From: Paenibacillus amylolyticus
GTDB taxonomy: Bacteria > Bacillota > Bacilli > Paenibacillales > Paenibacillaceae
Assembly: GCF_029689945.1 (NCBI RefSeq)
Contig: NZ_CP121451.1
Span: 6,138,001-6,202,000, forward strand
Length of the DNA: 64,000 nucleotides
Reading direction: 5' to 3'
A program made the translations under genes and the position numbers. Positions 47,566-56,740 of this stretch are shown one piece after another (position 1 is the first letter of the stretch; each line of letters starts with the position of its first letter). The notes beneath the pieces were generated by a model that was not told the origin of the DNA, did not search any database, and saw only the letters and a program-made list of their open reading frames with translations.

Positions 47566-48751
47566 TGCCGCATCCCTCCCTGTTCCTGTTCGGAATCTTT
47601 CGTCTGCTCCTGCTGACTCAATTCATGAATGAGGGACTGATCGGCATTCGAATATGCCTTGGTGTCCAACACGCTGCCCAGCACTTTGAGTAATGCAGCA
47701 TTGGCATCTTCATCCTTGACCGCGAAGCGCACATGCCCTTCGTCAAGCCCCGGATACATGGCACAGCTGCGAATCAGAATGCCCCTGCGTCCCAGCGCCT
47801 CCTGCATGGATGCTGCTGTCCAAGGGGCTGGCACACGTGCCAATATAAAGTTTGCCTCTCCCGGAGTCACCGCACATCCACGCGCCTGCAGTCCTGCGAT
47901 GAGATGCTCCCGTTCCCGCGTGATCTGTGAGATAGTTTCCTGTTCGTACTGTTCTCCGCTGCGCAGACAGGCTTCACCTGCCATGAGTGCCAGACCGTTA
48001 ACACTCCACGTCACCTGTTTCTTCGTCATCGCCTCGATGTATTCCGAACGGCCCAAAGCATAACCGAGACGCAAGCCCGGAATGGCATAAAACTTCGTCA
48101 TCGAACGAATGATGATCACATTGGGGTAGTCATCCAGATGTGCTGCCAGGGACTGTCGCCGGGCTACCGGAATAAAATCGATAAAAGCCTCGTCAATGAC
48201 GAGTACGGTTCCCGTTTTTCCGCTTTGCAAGCAAGCCTGTGCAATATCTCAAGCGGATATTGTACACCGTTCGGATTGTTCGGCTGGCCGAGGAAGAGCA
48301 AGTCTACCTTTTCCATGAGTTGCTCGATGTCCTCGGGTTCCGCTCGCCACGCCAGCTCTTCTCTGCCCTCTGTATGCACAACCTCGGCACCGAATTGTCG
48401 CGCCAACGCGCGGTACTCCGAGAATCCCGGTTCCACCGTACCCACCTTGCGCGGGGCAAGCCCCAGCAGAATGAGCGCCATACTTTCAGCCGCACCGTTG
48501 CCCACGGATATCTGCTCCTGCATCACACCAAGACGCTCACTCAGCAGTGCCTTGAATCCCCGGTGCCCCGGATCGGGATACCGAATCACTGACTGCAATC
48601 CTTGCTGTATAGCCTTCAGCACCCCTTTGGGCGGACCGAGCGGATTAATGTTGGCGCTGAAATCCAGAAAATCAGCGGCTTCCCTTCCAAATCGTGACGC
48701 AGCCGTCTCCACGTCCCCGCCATGTCCGAACACTTCGATATAACCGGTCAT
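47562..48751 (-). CDS. cobD: Threonine-phosphate decarboxylase CobD (frameshifted in this sequence)
   Basis: The repaired 396-residue PLP enzyme makes aminopropanol phosphate from threonine phosphate. It is a fold-type I aminotransferase relative with FSANINPLGPPKGVL, the PLP Lys in IIIRSMTKFYAIPGLRLGY and LGQPNNPNGVQYP. The frame breaks at 48229-48230; one more base gives HRLALQSGKTGTVLVIDEAF. I start at the ATG 48751 because an upstream ATG lies within the promoter. The C-terminal ~30 residues (Gln/Glu-rich) are extra. First gene of the cobD-cbiZ-cbiB-cobC unit. Confidence 0.9.
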
Positions 48752-48782
48752 TCTTCCGTCATCCTTTCTGTATGTCCTTTTT

Positions 48783-48812
48783 ATTATGGAGGGCACGGGA
48801 GGTGTGGGTCAA
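48783..48812 (-). promoter_or_regulatory. Likely promoter of the cobD unit
   Basis: On the - strand TTGACC and CATAAT are 18 bases apart. No cobalamin riboswitch is seen between it and cobD, unlike the second unit. Confidence 0.5.
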
Positions 48813-48823
48813 TCCTGTTTTCT

Positions 48824-48852
48824 TTGTGTCCCAACCATAATTCGTTTACAAT
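48824..48852 (+). promoter_or_regulatory. Likely promoter of lplA
   Basis: TTGTGT and TACAAT are 17 bases apart; it diverges from the cobD promoter next to it. Confidence 0.55.
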
Positions 48853-48940
48853 AGAAGAGGAATTTCGGTTCCTTTTGATATACAAGATTCACTACATAAG
48901 GGACTAGCAATCCCTCACATACATTAATGGAGGAATGACC

Positions 48941-49944
48941 ATGCTGTTTGTAGACAATCAGGGCATTACAGATCCATCTGTAAACCTGGCGATTGAGGAG
49001 TACATTCTGAAACATCTGCCGATGGAGGATGACAGCTATCTGCTGTTCTACATTAACCGTCCGTCAATCATCATCGGAAAGCATCAAAATACGATTGAAG
49101 AGATTAATATCGAGTACGTTCAGGATAACGGTGTGCAGGTGGTTCGTCGTCTTTCGGGAGGCGGAGCGGTGTATCACGATCTGGGCAACCTGAATTTCAG
49201 TTTTATTACAGCTGATGACGGTCAGTCCTTCCATAACTTCCGCAAGTTTACCCAGCCTGTGGTTGAAGCTTTGCACGAGCTTGGTGTAAATGCCGAGTTG
49301 ACCGGGCGTAATGATCTGCAAGTGGGCGAAAGAAAATTTCGGGCAATGCCCAGTTTTCCACACGTGGACGCATGTTCAGTCATGGCACATTGATGTTTGA
49401 TCTGAATCTGGAGCATGTTCAGGCTTCCCTGAACGTCAATCCCGAGAAATTCAAATCCAAGAGCACCAAATCCGTGCGCAGCCGGGTCGCCAACATACGC
49501 GATCTGATTGACACCAACCTGACGATTGAGCAGTTCTGTGATGAGCTGTTACGTCACATTTTCAGAATGGAGCCACAAGACGTCCCTCAATACAAGCTGA
49601 CTGAAAAGGATTGGGACAAAATCAAGGAAATCTCCGCTGAGCGTTACAACAACTGGGACTGGAACTATGGCTTGTCTCCGGAAAGCAATGTGAAGCACAC
49701 TCGCAAATTCCCTGTCGGCATCATCGATCTGCGCATGAACATCAAAGATGGACGCATCGAAGATATCAAAATCTTCGGCGACTTCTTCGGTGTAGGCGAT
49801 GTGGCGGATATCGAAAATATGCTGCGCGGCAAGCGGTATGAGGAATCCGAGGTGCGTACTGCACTTGAGGGCCTGGATGTAAAACATTACTTCGGCAACC
49901 TGGAGCTGGAAGACTTTATTGGCCTTGTTTTCCTGGAAGAGTAA
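48941..49944 (+). CDS. lplA: Lipoate--protein ligase (frameshifted in this sequence)
   Basis: The repaired 334-residue enzyme attaches scavenged lipoate to lipoyl domains of oxo-acid dehydrogenases and GcvH. Motifs: NLAIEEYILKHL, RPSIIIGKHQNTIEEIN, VVRRLSGGGAVYHDLGNLNFSF and GRNDLQVGERKF; the C-terminal accessory domain ends GDVADIENMLRGKRYEESEV. The frame breaks at the T run 49337-49339; one more T gives KFSGNAQFSTRGRMFSHGTL. The ATG at 48941 follows GGAGGA by six bases. Confidence 0.92.
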
Positions 49945-49982
49945 GATTTAGATGGAAGTATAGTTTTAGAACGGAGTCTAAG

Positions 49983-50170
49983 ATTACACGTTAACGGAGA
50001 AGACAGAATTTATCGGGAGAAGCGAAGCGTTCGCTTAAAGCTTTTTGAAAAAAAGCTACATCGGAAGCATACGCTTATCAACGGATTTCCCCTTAGGGGA
50101 ATGGAATCAAAAATCCGGGGATAACAGCGATCGAAAGATGAATCTGTATTCGGAGTGGCCTCGTGTAAAA
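49983..50170 (+). repeat. Dispersed inverted-repeat element, long copy (C)
   Basis: It opens ATTACACGTTAACGG and closes CGTGTAAAA on the + strand, with looser inverted repeats extending to about 49950 and 50200. It shares with copy A the palindrome AGAAGCGAAGCGTTCGCTT, AGCTACATCGGAAGCATACGC and the end CGGGGATAACAGCGATCG. The internal hairpin (50076-50122) has inner arms TTTCCCC/GGGGAAT. It ends ~58 bases before the HAD gene start. Confidence 0.85.
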
Positions 50171-50227
50171 CTTATTTTTTCGTTCGTCAGTATTATAGAT
50201 ACAGATAAAAAGGAGAGAAACACACAG

Positions 50228-51031
50228 ATGACCTACAAATTAATTGCAATCGACATTGATGACACACTGATCAACGACAACAAGGAAGTAACCCCTGCGA
50301 CACAGACTGCATTGGAACAAGCGGTTGCCCATGGTGTAACGGTAACGCTGGCGACTGGACGTGCTTATGCTTCCGCACAAGCGCTTGCTCGTCAAACCGG
50401 ACTTAACGTGCCGATCATTACGTATCAAGGCGCTTTGGTGAAAAACCTGCTGGACGAAAAAGTACTTTATGAGCGTTACGTTCCACAGGAAGCTTCCCGC
50501 AAACTGTATGATTACTGCCTAGAGAACAATCTCCACCTTCAAACATACATTGACGACAAGCTGTATGCCCGTGAGGAAAACGACAAGCTGCGTGATTATG
50601 CCAAACTAAACGGCACCCAATATTATATCGAATCTGATTTCATCAAAGTCATCGAACAGAAGACACCGAAGCTGCTTATTATCGATGAGCCTGACTACTT
50701 GGATAAGGTTGCTGTTGAACTGCGTGAATTGCTCGGACCACAAGTGCATATTACCAAATCCAAACCTTACTTCCTTGAGATTATGCACAATGAAGGAACT
50801 AAAGGCCACGCCCTTACGTTCCTGGCTGACCACTTTGGTCACCAGCTCAGCGAGTGTATTGCCATCGGCGACTCCTGGAATGACCATGAGATGCTTGAAG
50901 TTGCTGGTCTTGGCGTAGCGATGGGGAATGCCATCCCTGCGTTGAAAGAGCTGGCAGACTACATTACCGCAAGTAATAACGAAGACGGTGTAAAAGAGGT
51001 TATTGAGAAGTTTGTGCTGAACGCAGAGTAA
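50228..51031 (+). CDS. Cof-type HAD-superfamily phosphatase
   Basis: The 267-residue protein has the HAD motifs AIDIDDTLINDN (nucleophile Asp), VTLATGRAYASA, a Lys in GTKGHAL and IAIGDSWNDHEMLEVAG, with a C2B cap between. Relatives dephosphorylate sugar phosphates or FMN-type compounds. I start it at the ATG 50228 behind GGAGAG; upstream in-frame sequence is the repeat element. Confidence 0.9.
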   Translation: MTYKLIAIDIDDTLINDNKEVTPATQTALEQAVAHGVTVTLATGRAYASAQALARQTGLNVPIITYQGALVKNLLDEKVLYERYVPQEASRKLYDYCLENNLHLQTYIDDKLYAREENDKLRDYAKLNGTQYYIESDFIKVIEQKTPKLLIIDEPDYLDKVAVELRELLGPQVHITKSKPYFLEIMHNEGTKGHALTFLADHFGHQLSECIAIGDSWNDHEMLEVAGLGVAMGNAIPALKELADYITASNNEDGVKEVIEKFVLNAE

Positions 51032-51082
51032 GTTTTTCAGAAAAGCACATTTTGCATAATGTGTTATGTCAGAAAACAAAAT

Positions 51083-51128
51083 AAACAGCCCTCCACAGCG
51101 ATATCTGGCTTGTGCAGGGCTGTTTTAA
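51083..51128. terminator. Bidirectional terminator between convergent genes
   Basis: AAACAGCCCTcCACA pairs with TGTGCAGGGCTGTTT; T/A runs flank both sides. Confidence 0.8.
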
Positions 51129-51174
51129 TTTTCAGAGATAACTTGCACTTTATAGATATTACAGCCACTCTCGC

Positions 51175-51486
51175 TTAGTGTTTTCCATTCATGTACTTCT
51201 CTTCGAATTCATGATCTCGTTCCCTGATCTCCTGCATCATCGTACTCTTTGGAAGTTCAGAAACGAAAACAGTCAGTAACAGTAAAGCCCCTGCAAGAAA
51301 TAACAGGATGGCCAGTATAAATCCAACCCAGCCATGTGTTTCAGACACAGCTGCAAAATATTGCCCCCACGTATCAGACCAAACCATCACGCTTGGGATG
51401 TGTATAACGGTCGCAATATGAATTGCACCATACAATATGATACCTGCAAGTAACAATATAGCTCCAAGTTTTTGTCTGTTATCCAT
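51175..51486 (-). CDS. Small two-segment membrane protein of unknown function
   Basis: I do not recognise this 103-residue protein. It has two hydrophobic segments (ILLLAGIILYGAIHIATVI and WVGFILAILLFLAGALLLLT) and a charged cytoplasmic tail (EIRERDHEFEEKYMNGKH). It is convergent with the HAD gene and just downstream of the EamA gene. Confidence 0.6.
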   Translation of the reverse strand: MDNRQKLGAILLLAGIILYGAIHIATVIHIPSVMVWSDTWGQYFAAVSETHGWVGFILAILLFLAGALLLLTVFVSELPKSTMMQEIRERDHEFEEKYMNGKH

Positions 51487-51523
51487 GATTCATTCCTCAT
51501 CCCTGTACAAAATCACACGGAGC

Positions 51524-52459
51524 CTATTTTACCACAGTTTTGGAATTATGAACCAATGTATTTGTGCGTCCACCACGTTTTAACCAACCCATCACTTTCT
51601 CATTCATCGCCAGCAGACCTGAGACGACCAGCACCACACCGATCCACGTAATCCAGCTGACATGTTCCCCGTAGACAACAGCACCAAGTCCTACGGCAAT
51701 GGGTGGTGAAATGTATAACCATGTTGCCGGGAACAACGGATTCGTGCGAGACATGATCCAATAGAACAGACTGTGCCCAACCATCGAGCCAATAACAGTC
51801 AAATATATCACGGACGAGACAGCAGGCACCCAATCCAAAGCTGACATGTTCCAGGATTCTGTCACCGCTGAGAGCAAGCTTAACAACAGTCCCCATACAT
51901 CATCTGCACCGCATTGATCGCTACAGGACTAGCCTCCTTGAACTGATGAATAACCTTTTTGGAGTACAATGCACCTGCTGAATAACAGACTTCCCCACCA
52001 GTACGGCAATACAGCCCCACATGAACAGGGAACCCGCACCAAGTGATACACCAGGCAGAACAACCAGGACCACGCCGGTGAACCCGATCAGGCATCCTGT
52101 AATCATGCGGGCAGATGTTTTTTGCCGTAACAGCGCCGTCTGCATCAACATAATCATAATCGGTCCTGTCGCTGACAGAATGGCACCCACACCCGAGCTC
52201 ACATGCTGTTCAGCCCAATATAATGTGGCAAAGGTGCCGAAGGTCAGACCTGCTCCCGTCAGCAGCATCTCCTTGCGGAACAGGAGGGACCAACTCACTT
52301 TGCCCTTCATCCACATCCATGCAAACATCAGCGCCCCGCGATTACAAATCGCAATCCGGCTGACAGAAAAGGCGGCATACCTGCCTCCACTCCAATTTTA
52401 ATAGCCAAAAACGTTGTACCGAAAATAAGACACATAACCGTAAATGCAATCCCCACCAT
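51524..52459 (-). CDS. EamA/DMT-family transporter (three frameshifts in this sequence)
   Basis: The repaired 312-residue protein is a ten-segment drug/metabolite transporter with two EamA repeats: FGTTFLAIKIGVEAGMPPFL and LSAGLRFVIAGALMF in the first, YSKKVIHQFKEASPVAINAVQMM and WLYISPPIAVGLGAVVYGE in the second. Single bases are missing at 52334-52337 (repairs IAGALMFAWMW), 51984-51985 (VGKSVYSAGALYSKK) and 51891-51894 (MMYGGLLLSLLSA). The ATG at 52459 has AAGGAG eight bases upstream. It diverges from a MocR regulator, which probably controls it. The substrate is unknown. Confidence 0.85.
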
Positions 52460-52579
52460 GATAACCACTCCTTTATCTGTTCTTCATCATATCTCATGGT
52501 CCATAGAACAGAATAAACAAAACAGAACAGTTATCGCCTATTAGCTGTTACAATAGAGTTCAGAAGGAGTGTGAGCCGG

Positions 52580-54001
52580 ATGGGCAAAACCTTGATGATG
52601 ACAGATAACAGCCTGAAATTATATGAGCAAGTCATCCATTATCTCGTTGTGCGTATCGAAGCGGGAGAGTGGGCTGAACATGAAAAACTGCCATCTGTAC
52701 GAAGCCTGTCCGAGCTGCTCGGCGTACATCGTCTGACCGTTTTCAAAGCCTATCAGGAGTTAAAGGAACGCGGTAATGTTTATGTGAAGGACAAGTCCGG
52801 CTATTATGTCAGTCCAGCAACGCCATACTCTGTAACAGATCAGGCGGATGATCCCGCCGTGTCTGCCTGGTTGCATTGGGACTCCCTCGCACGTGTGCAG
52901 TCACTTGAAGCCGAATTCCAGTTTTCCAAATCACTGATTGACCCCGCCCTGCTTCCCAATCGGTATTGGGGAGAACTGATGCGTGATCTGCTGGATCAAT
53001 ATCCCCGTCTGCTCGGAACGTACTCCACGATTCAGGGAGATCTGGAATTGCGTAGTGCGCTGGCAAGCCATCTAACGAAAAAAGAACGCTTCTACCTCTC
53101 CGCAGACGAGGTGCTCATTACATCGGGTGCCCAGCAAGCGATCGACGTCATCTCGCGGACGCTGGTCAAGCCTGGAGATCGGGTCTTGATGGAACGGCCT
53201 ACGTATGGGCCGGCCATGGAGATTTTCCGCAAGCAAGGTGCCCGGCTCGTCTTCACCGACATTCATCCCGAGGGTTATGATCTGGAGCAGATCGAACATC
53301 TGATGAAGAGTGAGAAGCCGCGCCTCTTTTATATGACACCGACCTTTCAGAATCCAACCGGCATGAATGTTCCAGTAGAACAGCGCAAGCAGTTACCCGA
53401 ACTTGCAGAACAGTATGGTTGTTTCCTGCTCGAAGACGACAGCACCTACGATATCTATTTTAAGGAGAAACCTCCTGCACCTATTTTTACCTACGACACT
53501 ACGGGGCACACCCTGTACATTCGCAGCTATAGCAAGTATGTTGCACCCGGGCTGCGGATTGCAGCCATCATATGTCGTCAGCGCTTCATGCCAGGACTAC
53601 AGGCAGTCAAATCATTGACAGATAACGGATCGCCTCTCCTGAACCAGAAGCTTTTCCTCCGTTATTTTCAGTCAGAACGCATGCATCAGCATCTGTCCAA
53701 GCTGCGAACGGCCATTCAGTTACGCATGGAAGTGATGGAACAATGTCTGCTGGAAACGGACTGGACGTGGACCCGACCCGAGGGTGGACTCAACTTTTGG
53801 GCAGAACTTCCTGAGGGCGTGGATACCGGAAGACTGCTTCACCGATGCATGGAGCAATCCGTAGCCTTTGTACCCGGAACCGTATTCGATTCTTCGGATC
53901 ATTCAGCCAGTCGCAAGCTGCGTCTGTCCTTCTCTTATGCGCATGAGCAGCAGATTCGCGAAGGCATGAGCAGACTCATTACACTGGCCAAAGAAATGTA
54001 A
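52580..54001 (+). CDS. MocR-type regulator (GntR DNA-binding plus aminotransferase domain)
   Basis: The 473-residue protein joins a GntR winged helix (~10-75: LYEQVIHYLVVRIEAGEW, LPSVRSLSELLGVHRLTVFKAYQEL) to a fold-type I aminotransferase domain (ITSGAQQAIDVISRTLVKPGD, YMTPTFQNPTGM, DDSTYDIYF, and the PLP Lys in YIRSYSKYVAPGLRIAA). Such regulators sense PLP or amino compounds. I use the ATG at 52580, ten bases after AAGGAG. It is divergent from the EamA gene, 120 bases away, an arrangement common for MocR proteins and the exporters they control. Confidence 0.9.
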   Translation: MGKTLMMTDNSLKLYEQVIHYLVVRIEAGEWAEHEKLPSVRSLSELLGVHRLTVFKAYQELKERGNVYVKDKSGYYVSPATPYSVTDQADDPAVSAWLHWDSLARVQSLEAEFQFSKSLIDPALLPNRYWGELMRDLLDQYPRLLGTYSTIQGDLELRSALASHLTKKERFYLSADEVLITSGAQQAIDVISRTLVKPGDRVLMERPTYGPAMEIFRKQGARLVFTDIHPEGYDLEQIEHLMKSEKPRLFYMTPTFQNPTGMNVPVEQRKQLPELAEQYGCFLLEDDSTYDIYFKEKPPAPIFTYDTTGHTLYIRSYSKYVAPGLRIAAIICRQRFMPGLQAVKSLTDNGSPLLNQKLFLRYFQSERMHQHLSKLRTAIQLRMEVMEQCLLETDWTWTRPEGGLNFWAELPEGVDTGRLLHRCMEQSVAFVPGTVFDSSDHSASRKLRLSFSYAHEQQIREGMSRLITLAKEM

Positions 54002-54017
54002 GGTTGGTTATCAATCG

Positions 54018-54056
54018 AAATAGCCCGAAAGGTCACATGACCTTCCGGGCTATTGT
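54018..54056. terminator. Bidirectional terminator between mocR-like gene and clpP
   Basis: AATAGCCCGGAAGGTCA-type arms pair (AATAGCCCG with CGGGCTATT, AAGGTCA with TGACCTT). It touches the clpP stop codon. Confidence 0.85.
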
Positions 54057-54637
54057 TATGGACCGGATATGACCTTATCCACCAATCCATATTCGACTGC
54101 TTCAGCAGCGGTCAGGAAATAGTCTCGATCCGAGTCCTTCTCAATCCGCTCAATCGACTGTCCTGTATGGTCAGCGAGCAGTTGGTTAAGACGTTGACGA
54201 TGTTGAATGATGCGGTTAGCATGAATCAGCATATCCGACGCCTGCCCTCGCGTACCACCATGTGGCTGATGGATCATGATCTCACTGTTGGGCAACGCCA
54301 TACGCTTACCTTTTGTTCCACCCACCAACAATATCGTACCAAAACTTGCCGCCATACCTGTACAGATCGTGGAGATATCCGGCTTCACGAATTGCATGGT
54401 GTCATAGATCGAAAATCCCGCGGTTACTGACCCACCAGGGCTGTTAATGTACATCTGAATATCCTTCTCCGGGTCCTCTGCAGTCAAAAATAACAGCTGA
54501 GCCACAATGGCATTTGCCATCTGATCCTCAATCTCTCCGGATACCATAATGATCCGGTCCTTGAGCAAACGTGAATAAATATCATAACTCCGCTCACCAC
54601 GAGCGGTCTGTTCCACTACATAGGGTACTACATTCAT
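54056..54637 (-). CDS. clpP: ATP-dependent Clp protease proteolytic subunit (second-copy type)
   Basis: The 193-residue serine peptidase has the triad Ser98 (GMAASFG), His123 (MIHQPHGG) and Asp172 (DRDYF), in the positions of E. coli ClpP, plus [18 protein letters not shown]. The region after the nucleophile ([12 protein letters not shown]) differs from the AFLLAAGAKGKR usual in the main housekeeping ClpP, so this is probably a paralogue. AAGGAGG lies seven bases before the ATG. It sits directly behind a sigma-like gene on the same strand. Confidence 0.9.
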   Translation of the reverse strand: MNVVPYVVEQTARGERSYDIYSRLLKDRIIMVSGEIEDQMANAIVAQLLFLTAEDPEKDIQMYINSPGGSVTAGFSIYDTMQFVKPDISTICTGMAASFGTILLVGGTKGKRMALPNSEIMIHQPHGGTRGQASDMLIHANRIIQHRQRLNQLLADHTGQSIERIEKDSDRDYFLTAAEAVEYGLVDKVISGP

Positions 54638-55529
54638 GTGTGTCGCCTCCTTGGTTTAGGCAACCATGTTGACCGTGCACCCACCTCCATACGACATTGA
54701 GTTCATACCTGAAGCGGAGTACCCGTACATCACTGGCTCGCATGGATGGAGACGGCAAAGTCTGCTGCAAAATTGTCCCCGCCACAGCCATCGGATCATC
54801 GGTCCGGTTCAGGCACAGATCAATGATTCGGGCTGTATCTCCATTACGAAATGCCAGCAGATAACTGCGCAATTCCTCCCGATTTTCCTCCACTGCGCCC
54901 TCTTCATTCTGCCACTCAGTGTCCGATTGTTCCAACCTGTGCCGCACCTCAGCTATGGCAGAGCGGGCTCGACTTAACGCTGCTTTCACAGCGCCTTCTG
55001 TCGTATCCAACATTTCCGCAGTCTCTGCCGCCTTGTAACCCATTAATTCACGTAATACATATATCACTCGCTGCCACGGTGGTAGCTTATCTATTAGAAG
55101 TTGAACGGCAGACTCCAATTCCTCGAATCGCCTTTCTTCCTCCATTTCGTGCAGGAGCGGCTTCAAGCTATCCAGTTTACAGGCCAATCTCTCACGCTGA
55201 CGTAAGATATCAATCCAGCTGTTGCGTGCAATACGGATCAGATAAGCTTCCCAATTCATATCGTGATTCATCCCGGAAGATCCAGCCATACTCGACGACA
55301 ATACTTTCAGACAGGTCTCCTGAACCAGATCCTCCGTGTCTGGAACTGATTTCGTCAGCGACAAACAATACGCATACAACGAACCCATCAGTTCGGGTAA
55401 TCGCGCATGAATGCTTTGGTTCAATTGGTTAGTTCCAGCGTTACCACTGGTTTCAATATGGGATTTATTTGGTTTACCATCATCATGTGGTCTGTTGATT
55501 CTGCAATCCACGGACTTCACAAAGGCCAT
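54594..55529 (-). CDS. ECF-like RNA polymerase sigma factor with C-terminal extension
   Basis: The 311-residue protein has sigma region 2 (~45-115: [45 protein letters not shown]) and region 4 (~145-195: [26 protein letters not shown], then [15 protein letters not shown]), plus ~100 further residues resembling the SnoaL-like tails of SigJ-type factors. As given it overlaps clpP by 44 bases. One more base at the CC of 54686-54687 would end it at 54656, just before the clpP Shine-Dalgarno; given how often single bases are missing here, I think that end is likely. Its target genes are unknown. Confidence 0.8.
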   Translation of the reverse strand: MAFVKSVDCRINRPHDDGKPNKSHIETSGNAGTNQLNQSIHARLPELMGSLYAYCLSLTKSVPDTEDLVQETCLKVLSSSMAGSSGMNHDMNWEAYLIRIARNSWIDILRQRERLACKLDSLKPLLHEMEEERRFEELESAVQLLIDKLPPWQRVIYVLRELMGYKAAETAEMLDTTEGAVKAALSRARSAIAEVRHRLEQSDTEWQNEEGAVEENREELRSYLLAFRNGDTARIIDLCLNRTDDPMAVAGTILQQTLPSPSMRASDVRVLRFRYELNVVWRWVHGQHGCLNQGGDTHECSTLCSGTDRSW

Positions 55530-55665
55530 CTTGGGGGCCCCCTTTGCTGGTTCCTGATTGATTTTGACTTACACTATGTAAACGAAGAACCTCCTCCAAA
55601 GGATACGCTCTTCTCCAATTATTTTTATGACAATGCTTCAAGTTGAGTTACCCATTCGTTTCAAT

Positions 55666-56454
55666 CTATAAGGTTCCAAGCGGCACCTTCATCCCCGTAA
55701 GGGCAATCGTAATGCCTTGATCCAGATTATAATTCTGCCGTACATCAACGTCATGAGACATATGTGTAAAATAGGTATGACCCGGTTTCAGTTCCCGCAG
55801 CAGCTCCTGCGCCTCGCGCATATCATACACCGAACGTGTGGAGAATTCCGCAAGTTCATGCACAAAGCTTGTTCCGAGCACCAACAGATCCAATCCGTGC
55901 AGCGGCACTTTCTCCGTTGTTTTCAGGTCAATGGCATCTGAACAATACGCCCAGCTATACCCCTCCCGATCCAATCGATATGCGTACGAATAGCCGTTAT
56001 GTCCATGACATACTTTCCAGGAACGCACTTTCCAGCCACTGAGCTCAATATCATCATCCGTTTCAAGAAAGTCCATATGACGCCCCAACCATAGAAACTG
56101 TCCCTGAATGGTCGCAATCACTTCGCGCGGTGCATACAAACGTCCCTTTACACCCAACCAGCGGCATGCATCCGCCCATTCCGGCAATCCGCCAATATGG
56201 TCAAAATGGGCATGCGTGATGAGCAGCGTATGCACCATACGCAATCCCTGATCCTCCATCTGTGATCTCCAGTCCGGTCCGCAATCAATCATGAACTGTT
56301 CACTCGCACCATCGCCACTACTGTCAATCAGAACAGAAGAGCGTTTCCGTTTGTTCTTTCCCGTAAGCCTCGCCTCGGTACATACATCGCAATCACAATA
56401 CACACGTGGAACGCCCATCGCATCGCCAGTGCCCAGAAATGTTAGCTGATTCAA
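55666..56454 (-). CDS. PhnP-like MBL-fold phosphodiesterase
   Basis: The 262-residue protein has LTFLGTGDAMGVPRVYCDCDVC (the Cys-bearing N-terminus of PhnP relatives), the metal motif LLITHAHFDHIGGLPEW, YCSDAIDLK and a final GHTYFTHMSHDVD. PhnP opens cyclic ribose phosphates in phosphonate breakdown; related proteins act on other cyclic phosphates. I start at the TTG 56454 with AGGGGGAA upstream; in-frame codons before it are not conserved-looking. An unidentified structured RNA ending in a terminator lies immediately upstream. Confidence 0.83.
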   Translation of the reverse strand: MNQLTFLGTGDAMGVPRVYCDCDVCTEARLTGKNKRKRSSVLIDSSGDGASEQFMIDCGPDWRSQMEDQGLRMVHTLLITHAHFDHIGGLPEWADACRWLGVKGRLYAPREVIATIQGQFLWLGRHMDFLETDDDIELSGWKVRSWKVCHGHNGYSYAYRLDREGYSWAYCSDAIDLKTTEKVPLHGLDLLVLGTSFVHELAEFSTRSVYDMREAQELLRELKPGHTYFTHMSHDVDVRQNYNLDQGITIALTGMKVPLGTL

Positions 56455-56512
56455 TCCGCATTCCCCCTGAATGAATAATATGTAAATTGTAATCGTCCAC
56501 CCCTGTTTTTGC

Positions 56513-56700
56513 AAAAAAAAGACCATCCCGCTGCAGCTCTCACTGCAATTCGGGACAGTCCATGGTCTGAACGTTTTTCGTTCAGACCTTCATCTCCATG
56601 CTTCGCTCCATTGGGAGCTTGCGCTCATCCACATCTGGTGCGCCCCCTCACAGCTGGGCCGCCCGCATGAAGATCAGGCCTTACCATTTTTCACAGGCCA
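56513..56700 (-). ncRNA. Unidentified structured RNA or leader ending in a strong terminator
   Basis: On the - strand, in order: a hairpin GGCCT/AGGCC (56676-56699); a stem GATCTTC...ATGC with GCAT...GAAGGTC (56665-56675 and 56585-56601) enclosing a G-rich region and a GAGC-GCAA-GCTC tetraloop hairpin (56615-56626); a 10-bp hairpin GGTCTGAACG/CGTTCAGACC (56564-56588) that shares GGTC with the previous stem; and a terminator (56521-56560: GAC..TCCCG/CGGGA..GTC) with eight T. It does not match any riboswitch or RNA family I know. It lies between two genes on the same strand. Confidence 0.6.
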
Positions 56701-56740
56701 TGACCCGATTGATTTAAGTCACATTAACCCAGCTCTGGAA

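Noticed and set aside
50045..50227. In-frame N-terminal extension of the HAD phosphatase
   Set aside because: The extra residues come from repeat copy C; the GGAGAG site and family alignment place the start at 50228.
55520..55560. GGGGGCCCCC palindrome upstream of the sigma-like gene as an operator
   Set aside because: It largely coincides with the AAAGGGGG ribosome binding site and stands alone; no second site or spacing supports an operator.
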